A DNA stretch of 64,000 bases from Branchiostoma floridae (GCF_000003815.2 NC_049997.1:13084261-13148260), one strand, 5' to 3'. Counted from the first letter of the stretch, positions 1-11,816 are shown. The notes: generated by a model from the letters alone, not told the origin. Program-made: numbers and translations.

Positions 1-685
1 TCTAATTGTTCTAATAATAAAGGCATACATACATGTATTAGCATACAATTCCAGCAGCTGACTTTAAATGATAAAAGTTTGATATACTTTAACAATTACC
101 AAACTGAGTATTGCATATAGCCCACCAAATCACATGCTCACAATACCCGACTGATTATAATTACTATAAAAAAAAACAGAATCATGCTAGAATTTAGCTC
201 TATTATGACCCCAAAAGATGACAATTTTCAGCATGCACTCAGAGAATTAAATCCCTTAGAGGGGTCAAGGACTAGAGTATGAATGTCTAAATTGTATGAT
301 AGCATTGTTTCCCTGGGACCGTGGTAGCATTAGTACCAGTGCAACAGTGTCACTTTACATGACAAGACTGCCTAGTGGCTTTGCTGTGCATGATATGTAT
401 CTGAATTAGTCAACCGTTATAACTGCCCTTTGGCAAAACACAGCAGCTTTGCAGGCGTATTGCGTAGGCTTGTTTTATTACATGGAACGACCTGCCACAC
501 CAGGCTGATGTATATCTGTCCCTAAAGCATAGTTTATTGCTATCTAGTTACACCATCAATGCTACCCTGAGCTTAGCATTTATCTGCTCTCATTGATCAG
601 TTCTTCAAAACAGATCAGTGGGAGTGGAGTTATCTAACTGTAGATACATCCCAGCTAATATAGCTTCATTAAATTTTGTTTAAGG
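1..685. other. gene-free stretch
   Basis: AT-rich DNA with no splice-bounded or long open frame and no repeat that I could match elsewhere in the window. Nothing further can be supported. Confidence 0.5.
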
Positions 686-836
686 TAATGGTAACCTTTA
701 TCCATTGGGTAACCTATATCCGTTGCTTTTATTGGATATTGCAGTTTAAACTATCACCCGCCATATGTGTCTAAATACACTGTTCTTAAAAACAACGGAT
801 ATAGGTTACCCTACGGATAAAGGTGAACTAGCATTA
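686..836. mobile_element. MITE family A, copy 1 (short form)
   Basis: A short non-autonomous inverted-repeat element. Its left end carries a CTTTATCC box followed by GGTAACCTATATCCGTTG, and its right end carries the reverse complement, AACGGATATAGGTTACC, then GGATAAAGGTGAACTAGC. At about 150 bp this copy is shorter than the 215-250 bp copies at 3883, 26313, 31928 and 38780. No coding capacity. The transposase family is not evident; the termini look like a DNA-transposon MITE. Confidence 0.75.
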
Positions 837-840
837 AAGG

Positions 841-1062
841 TACCGTAAATGCATTTAAGTTTGCAGGGATTTACTTTTGCAGTAGTGGGAAAATGGAGTA
901 TTTGCAGAGGTTTTAAGTTTGCGGTAGCACCATAGACCAAAGTCGAAAACTATAATGGAAAAATGTTCACGGTGGTTTTAAGTTTGCGGTGAAGTCGCCA
1001 CTTCGACAACCACAAACATAAAACCACCGTGAACATTTCTGCATTAAATTTTTTACAGTTTA
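841..1062 (+). mobile_element. MITE family B, copy 1
   Basis: A palindromic element with TACTGTAAATGC-type ends (here TACCGTAAATGC) and several internal TTTAAGTTTGCGGT / AACCACCGTGAACATTT blocks that pair with each other. Its left end begins only four bases after family A copy 1. Six copies are present in this window, in both orientations; from general familiarity it resembles an abundant amphioxus repeat, which is inference. Confidence 0.75.
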
Positions 1063-1081
1063 TACAGTGCCATCGATAGTT

Positions 1082-1305
1082 TTTTTGAGGCAGTAAAAGA
1101 AGTGGGTTGCTAATCCAATGCGTCTTTAGGCAAGGTACTGGAAGGCAGAGCCCATCCCTCTACTTCCAATGCATTTACATTTTGTACCTCCAAAACTGAC
1201 CACATGCAAAGTCAGGTACCCATTTTCCCCCAGTGACTAGGCAGAAAAGGGTACCACCCAGTGTAAAGTGAGGAAAGTTGTGTTAATGTAAACCTTGGAC
1301 CTAAA
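1082..1305 (-). mobile_element. SINE tail, reverse orientation
   Basis: Read on the minus strand, this contains the same body as the SINEs at 11310 and 15030: an ACTTTCCTCACTTTACAC segment, an AATGGGTACCTGACTTT segment and a GGGATGGGCTCTGCCTTCC segment. The tRNA-like head is not clearly present, so this is probably a 5'-truncated copy. Confidence 0.55.
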
Positions 1306-1565
1306 AGAGTATGAATGTAGACTGAACGTGGACTTACTGGAAGTGGGTGTTACTCCTGGAGTAAGTCCACCCCATTTTGCCATGATTGAGAACTGTTGGT
1401 GTTAGTTTTGGTGGACTATTATCCAGTGTAAGGCATTCACACCAAATTAGGCAGTACGTCCATCTTTAGTCCTCCCTGAGTAAGTTCATTTTCAGACCTT
1501 TGGACTTACTGTGGGTGAAAAGAGGACTATAGTCCATGGTAAGTCATTCCTAAGACTAAGTCCAA
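1306..1565. repeat. segment with repeated TGGACTTACT / AGTAAGTCCA
   Basis: The ten-base motif TGGACTTACT and its reverse complement or near copies recur at about 1330, 1361, 1501 and 1550. This suggests a decayed inverted-repeat element. Not assignable to a family. Confidence 0.3.
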
Positions 1566-1635
1566 GATTTGCAATGGAGCCTTTCTCAAGGACACACTCC
1601 AGGGAGGCAAGAAATAGAACCCGTGACCTCTCAAT

Positions 1636-2090
1636 CTCCTATCTGCTTGCCCACCCACTCAGCATTTCCACGCCACATTTGTAGGATGCCTCCACCAATG
1701 CCACACATGTTTACAATGAGTTTCACAGTAAAATTAGTTCTCGGAAAGAATGATAAAAAAAAGAAATGAAACTTAAACCTCTAAATCTGTTCTACATGTA
1801 TCATAAAAGTCTCCTATCTGCTAGCCAAACCACTCTATCATTCAATGCCACATTTTGTTAGCCTGAGTACCATCCTCCGTAGTAACCCCTGGCTCATGAC
1901 TTTGTATAGCAAGCGAAAGTCGTGAGCCAGCGGTTACTACAGAGGATGGTACTCAGGCTAACATTTTGTAGGATGATTCCACCAAATGCCACATGTTTAC
2001 AATGAGTTTCACTGAATGATTGGTTCTTGGAAAGAATGATACAAAAAAAAAAGAATGAAACCTCTTAAAATCTGTTGTATCAGAAAAGTT
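1636..2090 (+). repeat. tandem duplication, about 170-bp unit
   Basis: Unit 1 (about 1636-1808) and unit 2 (about 1811-2090) share the same order of blocks: TCCTATCTGCT, GCCACATTTGTAGGATG, CCACATGTTTACAATGAGTT, GGAAAGAATGATA and GAAAC..CTAAATCTGTT. Unit 2 is longer only because a 102-bp hairpin element is inserted in it at 1859-1960. Confidence 0.7.
1859..1960. mobile_element. 102-bp hairpin MITE with 9-bp target duplication
   Basis: An almost pure hairpin: TAGCCTGAGTACCATCCTC at the left is matched by its reverse complement at the right over about 45 bp with roughly three mismatches. It is flanked on both sides by ACATTTTGT (1850-1858 and 1961-1969), a perfect 9-bp direct repeat. Nine-base duplications are typical of Mutator-like elements, so a MULE-type MITE is the best inference. 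Confidence 0.75.
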
Positions 2091-2329
2091 GCAATTTTCA
2101 TGCATAAAATATAACCCTGACTTTCACCTTGAAAAGACAAAGCTCTAACATAAAGCTTGGCTCATACACATTGTACATTCACTTGACAAATGATGCGATT
2201 CCCGGGGATTGACTTCGGGGTTAATGCAGACAGTACATTTCGACATTGGGCCACGGCAATTTGTTTCTTTGCTTCTCCAACTTTCTAAAGTAAAACGAAC
2301 TTTCATATGATAAAAACAGAGGGAAAATG

Positions 2330-2580
2330 ACTTACTGAAACTAGCCTCCGTTGCAGTGATCGGAACGGGGTTGGTTTTTATTTTGGGGGGGGGGGGACCT
2401 GGTTTGCGATTTTCAACATTGGCTATGTTCTGTTGTGCCAGGAAAGGGAGTTTGCCGAGGTAGAGTTTGCTGTGGAAGGGAGTATGCAGTGATAGCGAGT
2501 CTTTGCAAAGACACCCCCACCCCCTAAAAAAAACAGCTCTGTTCCAAAGACTGCAACGGGGCTTCCCTGAAACTGTGTTT
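2330..2580. repeat. small inverted repeat
   Basis: The block around 2336-2375 (CTGAAACTAGCCTCCGTTGC) recurs in inverted, diverged form around 2530-2575 (GACTGCAACGGGGCTTCC). The space between contains a run of G (2387-2397). Probably a decayed MITE; assignment uncertain. Confidence 0.35.
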
Positions 2581-2583
2581 ACT

Positions 2584-3030
2584 AGGGGTGGGTTTTCTCT
2601 TGTTGGACAAGTCCATTAAAAACGGACCTGAGAAAATCAGTGGATCGGATGCTGGACCGATTAAAAAATGAACAGATTCGACCAGCAGGTGTATGAGTGT
2701 TTTGGGGCTTACAGGTCAAAGAAAGAACAAGAGCGAAGCAGAGGAGAGTTGATAGTCATTTTTACCAGGCTTCTACAGTCAAACTTCAGGTCTAAAACAG
2801 AGGCAGGTAGTGTTGCTTACATCACTCCAATAGGATTTCTTACACGTCAATGGACGTCGGATACTCCACCAAACAGAATTCTTTGTAGCAAAATGGACCA
2901 TTGTTTTGAGAATCGACAATTCAAAACTTTTTACAGACAATTAGGTCCAGGATCAGGTCCAAAACTGGACCTGATCTTCTTGACCTGGTCCATACTTGTA
3001 CCTGAAGTTTCTGTCCTGGTACCCACCCCT
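2584..3030 (+). mobile_element. element family C, copy 1 (full length)
   Basis: About 447 bp bounded by AGGGGTGGGT at the left and its reverse complement ACCCACCCCT at the right. It carries internal blocks TTTTGGGGCTTACAGGTCAA, AAATGGACCATTGTTTTGAG and a GGACCTGATC-rich 3' part. The same blocks in the same order occur at 10167-10610 and 24728-25012. The 142-codon open frame across it is a by-product of the repeat and resembles no protein I recognise. Confidence 0.75.
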
Positions 3031-3465
3031 ATACTGTTTTACCAATTCAAGCACTGTTCATCTTTCAGTTCAGCATCAGTTATCTTTCAGCTCTGAGAAT
3101 CCACAAATCAGTTTGGTGGAGCCTAAATCTTGTCATCTTCATCCAGGAGATAAACGACATTGACCCTGGTAGAATGACCTTGAGGCTAATGCAGACAGGA
3201 AGTTACAGTGATGAAGTGGTATCATGGAGGTCACACAAGGGTCACACCTGCCTCATCAACCATAACCACACAAGTCCACCCAAAAATCAATTTGCCATCA
3301 TTGATATGGAAATTTATGAAATGGTCCGTGAGCCATTCATCATATTCTGAAGTTGCTGTCAGAAATTGTTTAATGTGTAGAAATGTAGCAGGTTTCTTAT
3401 CTGTAGTAATTATATGAAATTTGACATTAATGCATACCTTAAAGCATGCAAAGCAACCATTTATG
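3031..3465. other. gene-free stretch
   Basis: No supported feature. A 69-codon open frame at 3208 lacks splice or composition support. Confidence 0.45.
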
Positions 3466-3835
3466 GTCTCATTGATGTATTACTCTGAGTGGGCACCTAA
3501 AAGAGATCCGAGCCAAAAAATAAAAGGCTGCATGGACGCATGTTTTCAGTGGTGAGAAATTCCCTTTAAATTAGTTTTAGCCAGCCGAACTGATCTTAAA
3601 AGTTAGTTGGTAAAAGCTTGCTTGTAACTTAGCCGGTAAAGTTTGGCAGCCGTGCACTAGGTCAGAGATACACAGTCCTAAGTTCTGAGTGTTGAGGTTG
3701 TACACGAACAGCAAAATAGTGCCCTTTACAGGGATTGACTAATTTTAGTTTGTGCTATATATAAACAACAAATGTATAGATTCCGGTCATTGGCAATTTT
3801 TTCCCATTATATAGACTAAATGTGTCTGCTTTAAG
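3466..3835 (+). repeat. dispersed repeat D, copy 1
   Basis: About 370 bp beginning TCTCATTGATGTATTACTC and including AGAGATCCGAGCCAAAAAAT, GGTGAGAAATTCCCTTT and GTACACAGTCCT-like blocks. It recurs in the same orientation at 27394-27770. No terminal inverted repeats were seen, so the class is undetermined. Confidence 0.7.
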
Positions 3836-3882
3836 GTGTGCTTCAAGGTAAGATCATAGTTTGGATAGTGCTTGTTCAGCTA

Positions 3883-4130
3883 TAATGCTAGTTTGCCTTT
3901 ATCCATTGGGTAACCTATATCCGTTGCTTTTAAAAACAGGGTATTTGGGGATATCACACTGAAAGACGATATATTAGTTTCAAATTGCAATATTTTCAGG
4001 ATATTGCAGTCTAAAACTACAATCTGTCAACTTTATGTGCCTTTATTAAATACAACAGTAACCGTAAATACTCTGTTTTAAAAAAGAAATGGATAAAGGT
4101 TACCCAACGGATAAAAGTGAGCTAGCTTTA
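3883..4130. mobile_element. MITE family A, copy 2
   Basis: A full-length copy of about 248 bp. The left end is TAATGCTAGTTTGCCTTTATCC followed by the GGTAACCTATATCCGTTG box, and the right end is GGATAAAGGTTACCC followed by GATAAAAGTGAGCTAGC. The centre contains TTTCAAATTGCAATATTTT, shared with copies at 26313 and 31928. Confidence 0.75.
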
Positions 4131-5337
4131 CAGCATAAATAGCTCAGCCAGTATAGACTTACACTTTGTACATTTGTATGGGCCCATGGCCACATCTGTC
4201 CAACTAGCCAGTAGCTTATGATTACAAAGGGCTATCCCTGCTGACAAAGACTGTTCAATATGGGGAGATAACAGGATGTAGCATTAAGCTGGTCTAGACT
4301 CACAGGCAGACAAAAGCTAAATACAGACATCAGACACATATATCATTGAACTGGATAATGACATAGTATTACATACATGTATGTCAGGCTAGAGATTGGT
4401 ATCGTAAGCTAAGGGCACAACACGCCGTACGTGCAAATACGTGCTGTCTACTTGCCAAAACGAGGGCAATCTTTTGGGATCCCTAAGTGGTAAGTATCAC
4501 ATCCATACAAACTTGTAGGGAATCCGACGGATTTTGGAGCACGCAAACACGCCGTAGAACTTTACGTGCAGGCTGTAACTTTGCAGAATTGTTGATTGTA
4601 CCAGTAGAGATCCTGATCAGAGTGTCTGTCAACAGATACTCTTATCATGATGCTAGGAATGTGTTTGGGTGGTCCCCCATTTATAAAATCTCAGATTTCC
4701 ATGTTGATCTAAAAGTGACATGAATCAAACTTGAAAAGGCTGACAGTTAAGGGATTATCAAATTCATAGACTCTGATTGGGTCTTTACTCGTCTGGCGGA
4801 ATTTCCGATTCTCTCAAATTGAAAGCTCTACGATTCATTGGTAACAAATCCACAGCATGTCTATTGCCAAAGAAGTCCAGTTTCAGTACCAAGGTCAACC
4901 ACCAAGAGGCCCAAAACCAAACTTGACCATCATGTCAACAACACCTAACAGTTGAATTGTACTAAATATTTAGCCTCCATAGCATGGTATAAATTGCTGG
5001 CCTCCAAGACCGGCAATCAGAAAACGCCAGCAATCAGCGACCTTGCAAGTACAAAATTAATAGAAATGGCCAGCAAAAGTGTATTATGAGCCAAAAAAAG
5101 CCCCAAAGAGCCTGTTATGGAGGCTACTAAATATTGCAATATTGCTCAAAACATACTGGAGACATAGCACCAGAACTACATGCACACACTCAGGTACATG
5201 AAAATATACCTCCATTTTCATTCAGGTGATAAAAGCACACAACAGTGTAATACACAAAAGTATCTTTAAAATCTTTACAAAATAGTAACATTTCACCATA
5301 TTACTTGCTTGAAACTATATTTTGTTTTTATCCTTAA
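4131..5337. other. gene-free stretch with small repeats
   Basis: No supported gene. Around 4410-4580 the blocks CACGCCGTACGTGCAAATAC and CACGCCGTAG...TTTACGTGCAG recur, suggesting a degenerate repeat. A 78-codon frame at 4487-4723 has no splice context. Confidence 0.4.
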
Positions 5338-5600
5338 TACGGAATCCCTGACATGCTTAAAGCTATATCAAATTTTCAGGTTTTTAACTTAAATAGGGAC
5401 CTTTACATGTTTGAAACTAGATCAAATATTTGAGGTTTTAGCTTTGAAGCCTGAAGCTATATCAAATTTTCAGGTTTTTAACTTAATAGAGACCTCTTAC
5501 ATGCTTAAAACTAGATCAAAAGTTCAGATTTTTAACTTGATAGAGAATCCTTGATGTGCTTGAAACGATATTTCAGGTTTTAGCTTTATAGGGATTCCCT
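5338..5600 (+). repeat. tandem repeat, period about 40-57 bp, about five units
   Basis: Units share ACATGCTTAAAGCTATATCA, AATTTTCAGGTTTTTAACTT and ATAGGGAYCC. Units begin near 5342, 5399, 5451, 5492 and 5546 and are clearly diverged. Confidence 0.7.
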
Positions 5601-5699
5601 GTTCCCTTTCCTTAGTGTGTTGGTTTTGTCCCTGTGAATCAAATTTTCTACTCTGCTGAGTTCAATATCCCACATAATCTACAATGGAACAGTCAGCAA

Positions 5700-6240
5700 G
5701 TTTGAAGACATAAGGCCACAGCAAGTAAATTTTATGGATGACATCCTCTGCAGAGCTGCTAAAATAGTGCGATAGGGCAAAAAAAACAAGATGGGTGAAA
5801 AAAAACAAGATGGCTTCATTTTAGAAAATAGGCACCATAAAGTTGTGATGCATGTCATAACAAGAATTAAAGTGACAAACCATGGTATAAGATCCAGCAA
5901 GGCATTCATTCCTGTATTCAAAACATGCACTGCTGTGGTATAAGGGACACTAGAGTGGTAGACTGGCATCACCAACAAAGTTGGTAACCACACTCATGGC
6001 ATCCTATCCATATTGGTGTTACTTTTACAACTATCCAATAAGTTTCTTTTCTACAACTACAGTCCTGGGTACCTCGCAAGTGTCACTTCTACAAGTACAA
6101 TTATTAGGCTACAATATTTGCTCATTTTGGTACTTTATCGTCATGTTGAACATCCCTGCAGAAGAAAAATTTTCTTTCTGATATCAGGCCAAAATTAATG
6201 CACGCGCTGATGTCATCCATAAAATTTGCTTGCTGTCGCC
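5700..6240. repeat. inverted copies of a 50-60 bp block
   Basis: CACAGCAAGTAAATTTTATG with GATGACATC at about 5715-5750 reappears in reverse complement at about 6205-6235 (GATGTCATCCATAAAATTTG). The pair may be the ends of an old element. The open frames between them look random. Confidence 0.4.
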
Positions 6241-7515
6241 TAAGCTCGTTTGAATTTCAAGTGTCATTCTCCTGGGTGAAAGCTGTTCTTCTTCAAGGTC
6301 AAGAGTATAAGAGATATCTGCAATGCAGTTGGAAAAGCCAAATGACCTGCAGTTTTGACTGGAGAATGTCTTGAAATGGACCATTCTAGTTTTCCGCTAG
6401 GGCATCGAGAGGATTGGAAAGCCCGCTTCAATACTTTGAAATTGGTAAATCCACCACTTCATTAGGAAACCTGCAGGATTGGAAGTGATACGGTGTAACT
6501 TGCATAATCATGCAATTGTGGTAAATCCATGACTTTGCCCACACCAATTTAGTTTCTTGGTTCATGTAAACTTTGAATTAAAAAATGGTTGTAATTATCA
6601 TAACAAAGCTAAACTAAAAGAATGATGTGAAAACAGAATATATGGGGGAAATCTCTAGATCTGTACCTTGTGGTTCATGTACACACAGTATAGGGGAGTG
6701 AATCCTTACAAACTTTCCTTCAATCTCTCTATTTTCCTCTGGTACTATTACCATATCAAGTCCTCATATGCGAGAGAACCAAGTATAAAAAATGGTATAG
6801 CCCTAGACAGAAATGATTTACTGTTGATGACAGCATATATCAAGTCTGGAAGGCACTTTATGTGTGTGTAGGAGCGTACAGAAAAACTATTAACACCTTC
6901 CGGTTCTTTTTAAGCTAGAAATATATCAAGATCTAAAAGCTCCTAGCAGAAAGTGGATGCATAAACATGATAGAGTTCTGTGTCAAGACAGAGTTTTAAG
7001 AAAGATTTTGCCTAAAGAGTGCTTATCCAAGCAGAAAGGCAACGAATGAGAGGCTGCATTAACAAACAGTAGTAGTGAGGTAAAATATGGGTTTTCAAAC
7101 TGGTGCAGAAAAAGATTTAGTTGGCCACTGCAAGAGGTGAAGGGAAATGTATATCTAAGGTGTTGCTTTGGCAATAAGATGTGCTATATCACATCCTGGT
7201 ATTTCCTATATGAATTTGTGCACATGCATGTGAGAATTTATCAGCCAAATTACATTTGACATACATGTAAGCTCCAGCTATATACCATGACTCGGGGAAA
7301 AAACGAGTAAAAATTGGCAATTTGAAACTTAACTTACTTATATAATAACTGTTGTAGGGGAAACTTTTTTCAGTAAAGGGGTAAACTACATGACTTTTCA
7401 TACAATATAAAAAGTTTTAAACTTGCTTGATACTTTGCGTATTTGTTGATGTTTATCTTGTAGTGCTGATTAAAACATAAGGCAATTTTTCTTGCTGTTT
7501 CTGTAGCAGAGCATC
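6241..7515. other. gene-free stretch
   Basis: AT-rich, with only short random-looking frames on both strands. No repeat family member recognised. Confidence 0.45.
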
Positions 7516-7870
7516 AGGGCTCAAAATACCACCTGCACATGCAGGTTAGTGCAGGTGAAATTGGAGCTGTGCAGGTATTTCTGGTGTCTACCTGCACCTA
7601 ACCTACACTGGTCCATGTGCTGGGTTTTATATATAAATGCCCTTGGATGTACATGTAGGTGTATATGGATTGTTATTAGCGTCACTAACTATTAACACCT
7701 ATAAAGTATAAAAGAAAAAAATAGCAATGGTTCCTGAAGAATTTAAGTTTGATCCATAAGTTCTAACAGTTAAAATGAGGCAGGTAAAGTTTGTCTGGTG
7801 CAGGTAATTTTGAATGTTACCTGCACCAGTGCAGGTATGTAGAAAAAAAAGGTAAAGTATGTGAAGCCCT
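7516..7870. mobile_element. hAT-like MITE, CACCTGCA variant
   Basis: Begins CAGGGCTCAAAATACCACC and ends in an inverted counterpart, GTATGTGAAGCCCTG. Its inner part is rich in TACCTGCAC / GTGCAGGTA palindromic blocks. The ends match those of the elements at 12056, 13717 and 18755. CAGGG-type ends suggest the hAT superfamily. No convincing target duplication was found. Confidence 0.5.
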
Positions 7871-8279
7871 GGGTATATTTCTACAGGGAGGGGTGCCAGT
7901 CTTCCCCTTGTAGTGTACTTGATGCACATGGGATCACCATGTCATGTCCCTTCCATGTAAAAGTTGGGTGTAGCCCAAACATTGGTGTATGTGCCAATAC
8001 TGATATAATGAAATTGCATTCCTTCTGCAGAGAGATCACATAGACAGCCAAGTCGATCTACTGGACCACTTAGAAGTACAACAGGTCTTCCAACTGGTCA
8101 TTACATGCTGCAAGGCTGGCTACTGATGGTATGGACCACTTTTGGGGGCCCTGGAGTCATCTGTATTACAATCAAACCTGTCTATACTTCAACCAATCAA
8201 GCGACTTGAAGAAAATGGTCACAGCAGACAAGTGGTCATTACAGATAGGATTCTTAATGACCAGCTTAATGGGGGGAAA
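7871..8279. other. gene-free stretch with decayed repeat fragments
   Basis: Contains ATCAAACCTGTCTATACTTC near 8170, similar to the CAGTCAAACCTGT ends of the pogo-like element at 33791 and probably a decayed relative. No gene. Confidence 0.35.
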
Positions 8280-8490
8280 TACTGTAAATGCATCTAAGTT
8301 CGCTGGGATTTAATTTCGCAGTAGAGGGAAAAGGGACTTTTCGCGGTGGTTTAAGTTCGCGGTAGCACCATGCACTGTAGTCTCTAACTGCCATAGAAAA
8401 ATGTTCGCGGTGGTTTTCAATTAGAGGTAAGGTGGCAACCGTGAAAACCTCTAACATAAAACCACCACGAACATTTCTGCATTTACAGTA
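8280..8490 (+). mobile_element. MITE family B, copy 2
   Basis: Bounded by TACTGTAAATGCATCTAAG and CATTTCTGCATTTACAGTA. The interior carries TTTTCGCGGTGGTTTAAGTT and its pairing partner AAAACCACCACGAACATTT. A near full-length palindrome. Confidence 0.85.
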
Positions 8491-10166
8491 CTGTATATCT
8501 TCAAATGCTTGAGATACATGTAGTTTTATCTTTCTGTTTTAAGTGGTGACAGTTCAAGGATTCTTTGAAAATGCTTCCAATGTATAAGTGGCAGTACTAC
8601 AAAATTGGAACAGTCACAAACATTAGACACCATGAAAACCTCCTTATCCTTATCTACCATGATTTTAGATCCCCGTGAAAATAAATAAATTTACAGCAAT
8701 ACAAGACACAATATAATACAGAAAGTGGCCACGATAGACAGATGGTGTTCAAATATGCATAGGTGATCACTAGCACAGCTTTGACCATACATTTTAAAAC
8801 TTGAAGGAAGAAAAATCAATTCAAGTCTGGGTTTCTCCGTAGTGCTGAATTGCGAGGTGTTGTTAGGATTTCCAATGATGTTCTCAATGGTAGAGGAAAT
8901 TGACTGTTCACTAGAGGGGCAGTGTTCTTTACATGAAGGTCTTTTCTTGCATACATGTATTTCCTTGCACAGGAAAGCCTGATACGTAAATGACGTATGG
9001 TCTAGGAGAAAATGATTTGTTTCCTGTTATCTTGCCAACCAGAGACTGTGTTTTGACTGTCAAATGCTGGAAAGGGAATTTAAAATCTGAGTGATAACAT
9101 TTAAAACACACTTCTTGTATTCCACACATTGTTAAGAAATTAAGGCTTGGAACAATTAATAGGATCCCTACCTAGCAACCTTACTTATTTTCCCCAATAT
9201 GGAAAATTGTTTTTATTGGTATGTTCTTTTTATTTTTTCTTCGTCTGTCAGGAGTCAATCAGAGTTTAGAACCGCTATGAACTGTTCAAAGCTTAGAACT
9301 ACATTTACGTACACAAATATGACAACAGTTACTGTTATGCACAAGTAGATGTACTTTTTTTTTTTTACTTGCACAAAATACTATAGCCAAGACTAATACT
9401 GGTATTATAGTATTGTGTGGGGGTAAATTTACATTTTTGCAAAAATGTCGCCTTTTAAGTCTTTTTTTAGTTGTTTTTAATATTCATAAGCATTAATTTT
9501 TTTTTTGCCTCAGATACAAACCCAACACTTACCTTCAGTCAAATATGCATCACTTTTCAGCCAAGTCTCTCAAACTCAAATAGCACCCTTTCAAAAAAAT
9601 TTAATAGCATTTTTTCAAACAGCGCAGAAACGCTCAAAAGGGCCTACAATGTATATCTTACGTCTTGAGTGAAATTATTGGGTCTAATGCAGCACCAATG
9701 GCCTTTTTTTTTAAAACTTTTTTTTTCACGTTCTGACACTTTTATCATGTGAAATACATTTAGTAGACATGTTTAGAATCAAAAACTCAAATAGCACCCT
9801 TTCACAGCCAACTACACAATAGAGCAACACTGACTGGACATATGAAAACTGTACAGAGGCTCTCCTGAGTCTAACTGTAATCACTACTCAAGATGTACCT
9901 CATTAAACACCATCTTGCATCCTGAATCTCCTGAGGCAAAAAATGATTTGTGTAAAAAGCAAAATAATTCAATTTCCCCTGTCACAACAGGATGTAGAGT
10001 TTTACAAAGGGACAGGGAATTGAGGGAAATCAAATTTGTCGTGTGTTATGCTAAACAGACAAGCTTTCAGATCCTATTGTTCTTGATTGGTTAATGAACC
10101 AGTTGAAGGTATTGTACAGATGGGACCACTGCCTTTTAACCTCCCTGAAGTCAGGTGCCCATTTTG
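8491..10166. other. gene-free stretch
   Basis: No exon with both borders was found on either strand. Features seen are T-runs (9355-9366, 9490-9505) and a repeated CTCAAATAGCACCCTTTC at about 9567 and 9785. Confidence 0.45.
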
Positions 10167-10610
10167 TAGGGGAGGATACACCTTACAAAACCGTTTTTTC
10201 TTATTGGACCGGTGTGGAAAAAACGGACCTAAAAACTTCGGTGGACCCATTGGAAAATGAATAGATTATATGATCAGGTATCCACACATTTTGGGGCTTA
10301 CCAGTCAAATAAAATAACAAGAGCAAAGTAGAGTAGAGTAGAGTCGATAGTCATTTCTATCAAGTTTTACAGCCAATTGTACAGAGGCAGTTAGCCTTCT
10401 AGGATTTCAAAACGCCTTTTGGTAGTCGAATACACCACAAAACAGATTTTTTTTCTAGCAAAATTGACCATTGTTTTGAGTATCATCATCCATTCACAAG
10501 TTCTTACAAAGTGAATGAGGTCCAGGTTCAGGTCAAGACCTGGACCTGATCCTTTGGACCTGAACCGGACCTGGACCTGAGTTTTTGTACCGGTGCCCAC
10601 CCACCCCTAG
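10167..10610 (+). mobile_element. element family C, copy 2
   Basis: The same internal blocks as the copy at 2584 (TTTTGGGGCTTACCAGTCAA, ATTGACCATTGTTTTGAGTA, GACCTGGACCTGATCC) and the same right end, CCACCCACCCCTAG. The left end is altered to TAGGGGAGGATA. Confidence 0.7.
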
Positions 10611-11309
10611 TGGAGAGAGCAAAGCTGTGTTAAGACACAGCCTGTAGCCAAGAAGGACAGGAATCGAATTTGTGACCTTTTAATGCTGTGTATGCTAGTC
10701 AAGCCACTCAGGCATTTGACTCCAAACGTGTAAGCTTTAGAGTAGCCAGAGGCTATTATCAAGGGCTAGCCCTTGGCTAATAATATACAATAACAACATT
10801 GCATTTATTGATACACAAAGTTTGTTTGAGCTAAGTGTGGTTACTTAGATTATCCTGCTAACCCCCTCCCCATGACCCAAGTACACAGAATACTGTCTTC
10901 ATTAACCACATGTCCAATGTCCCTTGATCAATTACTATGGATAGGTTTAACTGTACCCCTAGAACATCTTGTTTCATCAACAAAGTAATAAACTTTCACC
11001 TAACATTACATCTCATCTAGTGAACTAGTCTTGACATTGTTTTTATTTGACATTGGAATAGACCAGACGCATAAAGATTATCACTACCCAGATCATCAAT
11101 AAGAAAAGTATTCTGATGGCTCCCTTAACACCAACAGTAAAACCTTGAACATTTATGACTCAGGCTGCATCAATGTAATAGTTGGGTTTTTAGAATTCAG
11201 AAAAATGAAACTGAACTTGAAGCTCAACATAAAAACAGAGTCTGGTGGGGAAAGCTGGTACCATGATCAGATACACATAGATTCTAGTTGTAAACATTGT
11301 GGGGTTGTG
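10611..11309. other. gene-free stretch
   Basis: No supported gene. The phrase CACCAACAGTAAAACCTTGA near 11128 recurs in similar form near 11700, which hints at a diverged local duplication. Confidence 0.4.
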
Positions 11310-11475
11310 TGGCATAATTGGAAGAGTGTCAGATTCATAACCCAGAGGTTCTGGGTTCTGATCCGTTTATGTGCCGCCGATCTTGTGCCCTTTGGAAAGG
11401 CACTTTACAAGACTTTCCTTACTTCACTTTGGTGAAAATGAGTACTACTAACCTAGCTTTTAATGAACATTAAAT
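11310..11475 (+). mobile_element. tRNA-derived SINE
   Basis: The head looks like a tRNA gene: a TTGGAAGAGTG box-A-like segment, an anticodon-arm-like TTCATAA loop (CAT, methionine-type) and the box-B-like GGTTCTGGGTTCTGATCC. It is followed by the body TTGTGCCCTTTGGAAAGGCA, CTTTACAAGACTTTCCTTAC and a GAAAATGAGTAC segment. This head-plus-body layout is shared with the copy at 15030. Confidence 0.7.
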
Positions 11476-11747
11476 GAAAGTCTCATGTTTTAGGAAAGCC
11501 ATACTTTGAGTACACTAAAGAACCCATTGCACTGCTCCTAGCAATTCAACCCATGGCTGCAAAAAGAGACTAGTCATCCCACCCAATACCCCTACAGTAA
11601 AGTCTTTTATCTTTATCATAAAGTTTCATGTCAAATGTCCAAGGATCAAGATATGAATTGATATAGCCCAACATCAGGATTAACACCAATGCCCCTAACA
11701 CAAACAGTACTAAAACCTTGAACACCTATAATTAATGATGCCCAGTA

Positions 11748-11753
11748 TTTATT
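11748..11753 (-). terminator. polyadenylation signal of the minus-strand split gene
   Basis: AATAAA on the minus strand, 64 bases downstream of the stop codon at 11817-11819. The placement fits the end of a short 3' UTR and supports the terminal-exon call. Confidence 0.65.
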
Positions 11754-11816
11754 GCATATGTGGACGGAACTCCTCAATGTGGTCAATAAAATGCATTTGG
11801 AACATTGGATCATCCA

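Noticed and set aside
2668-3096. 142-codon ORF
   Set aside because: Lies inside repeat element C and is not conserved as a frame in the other two copies.
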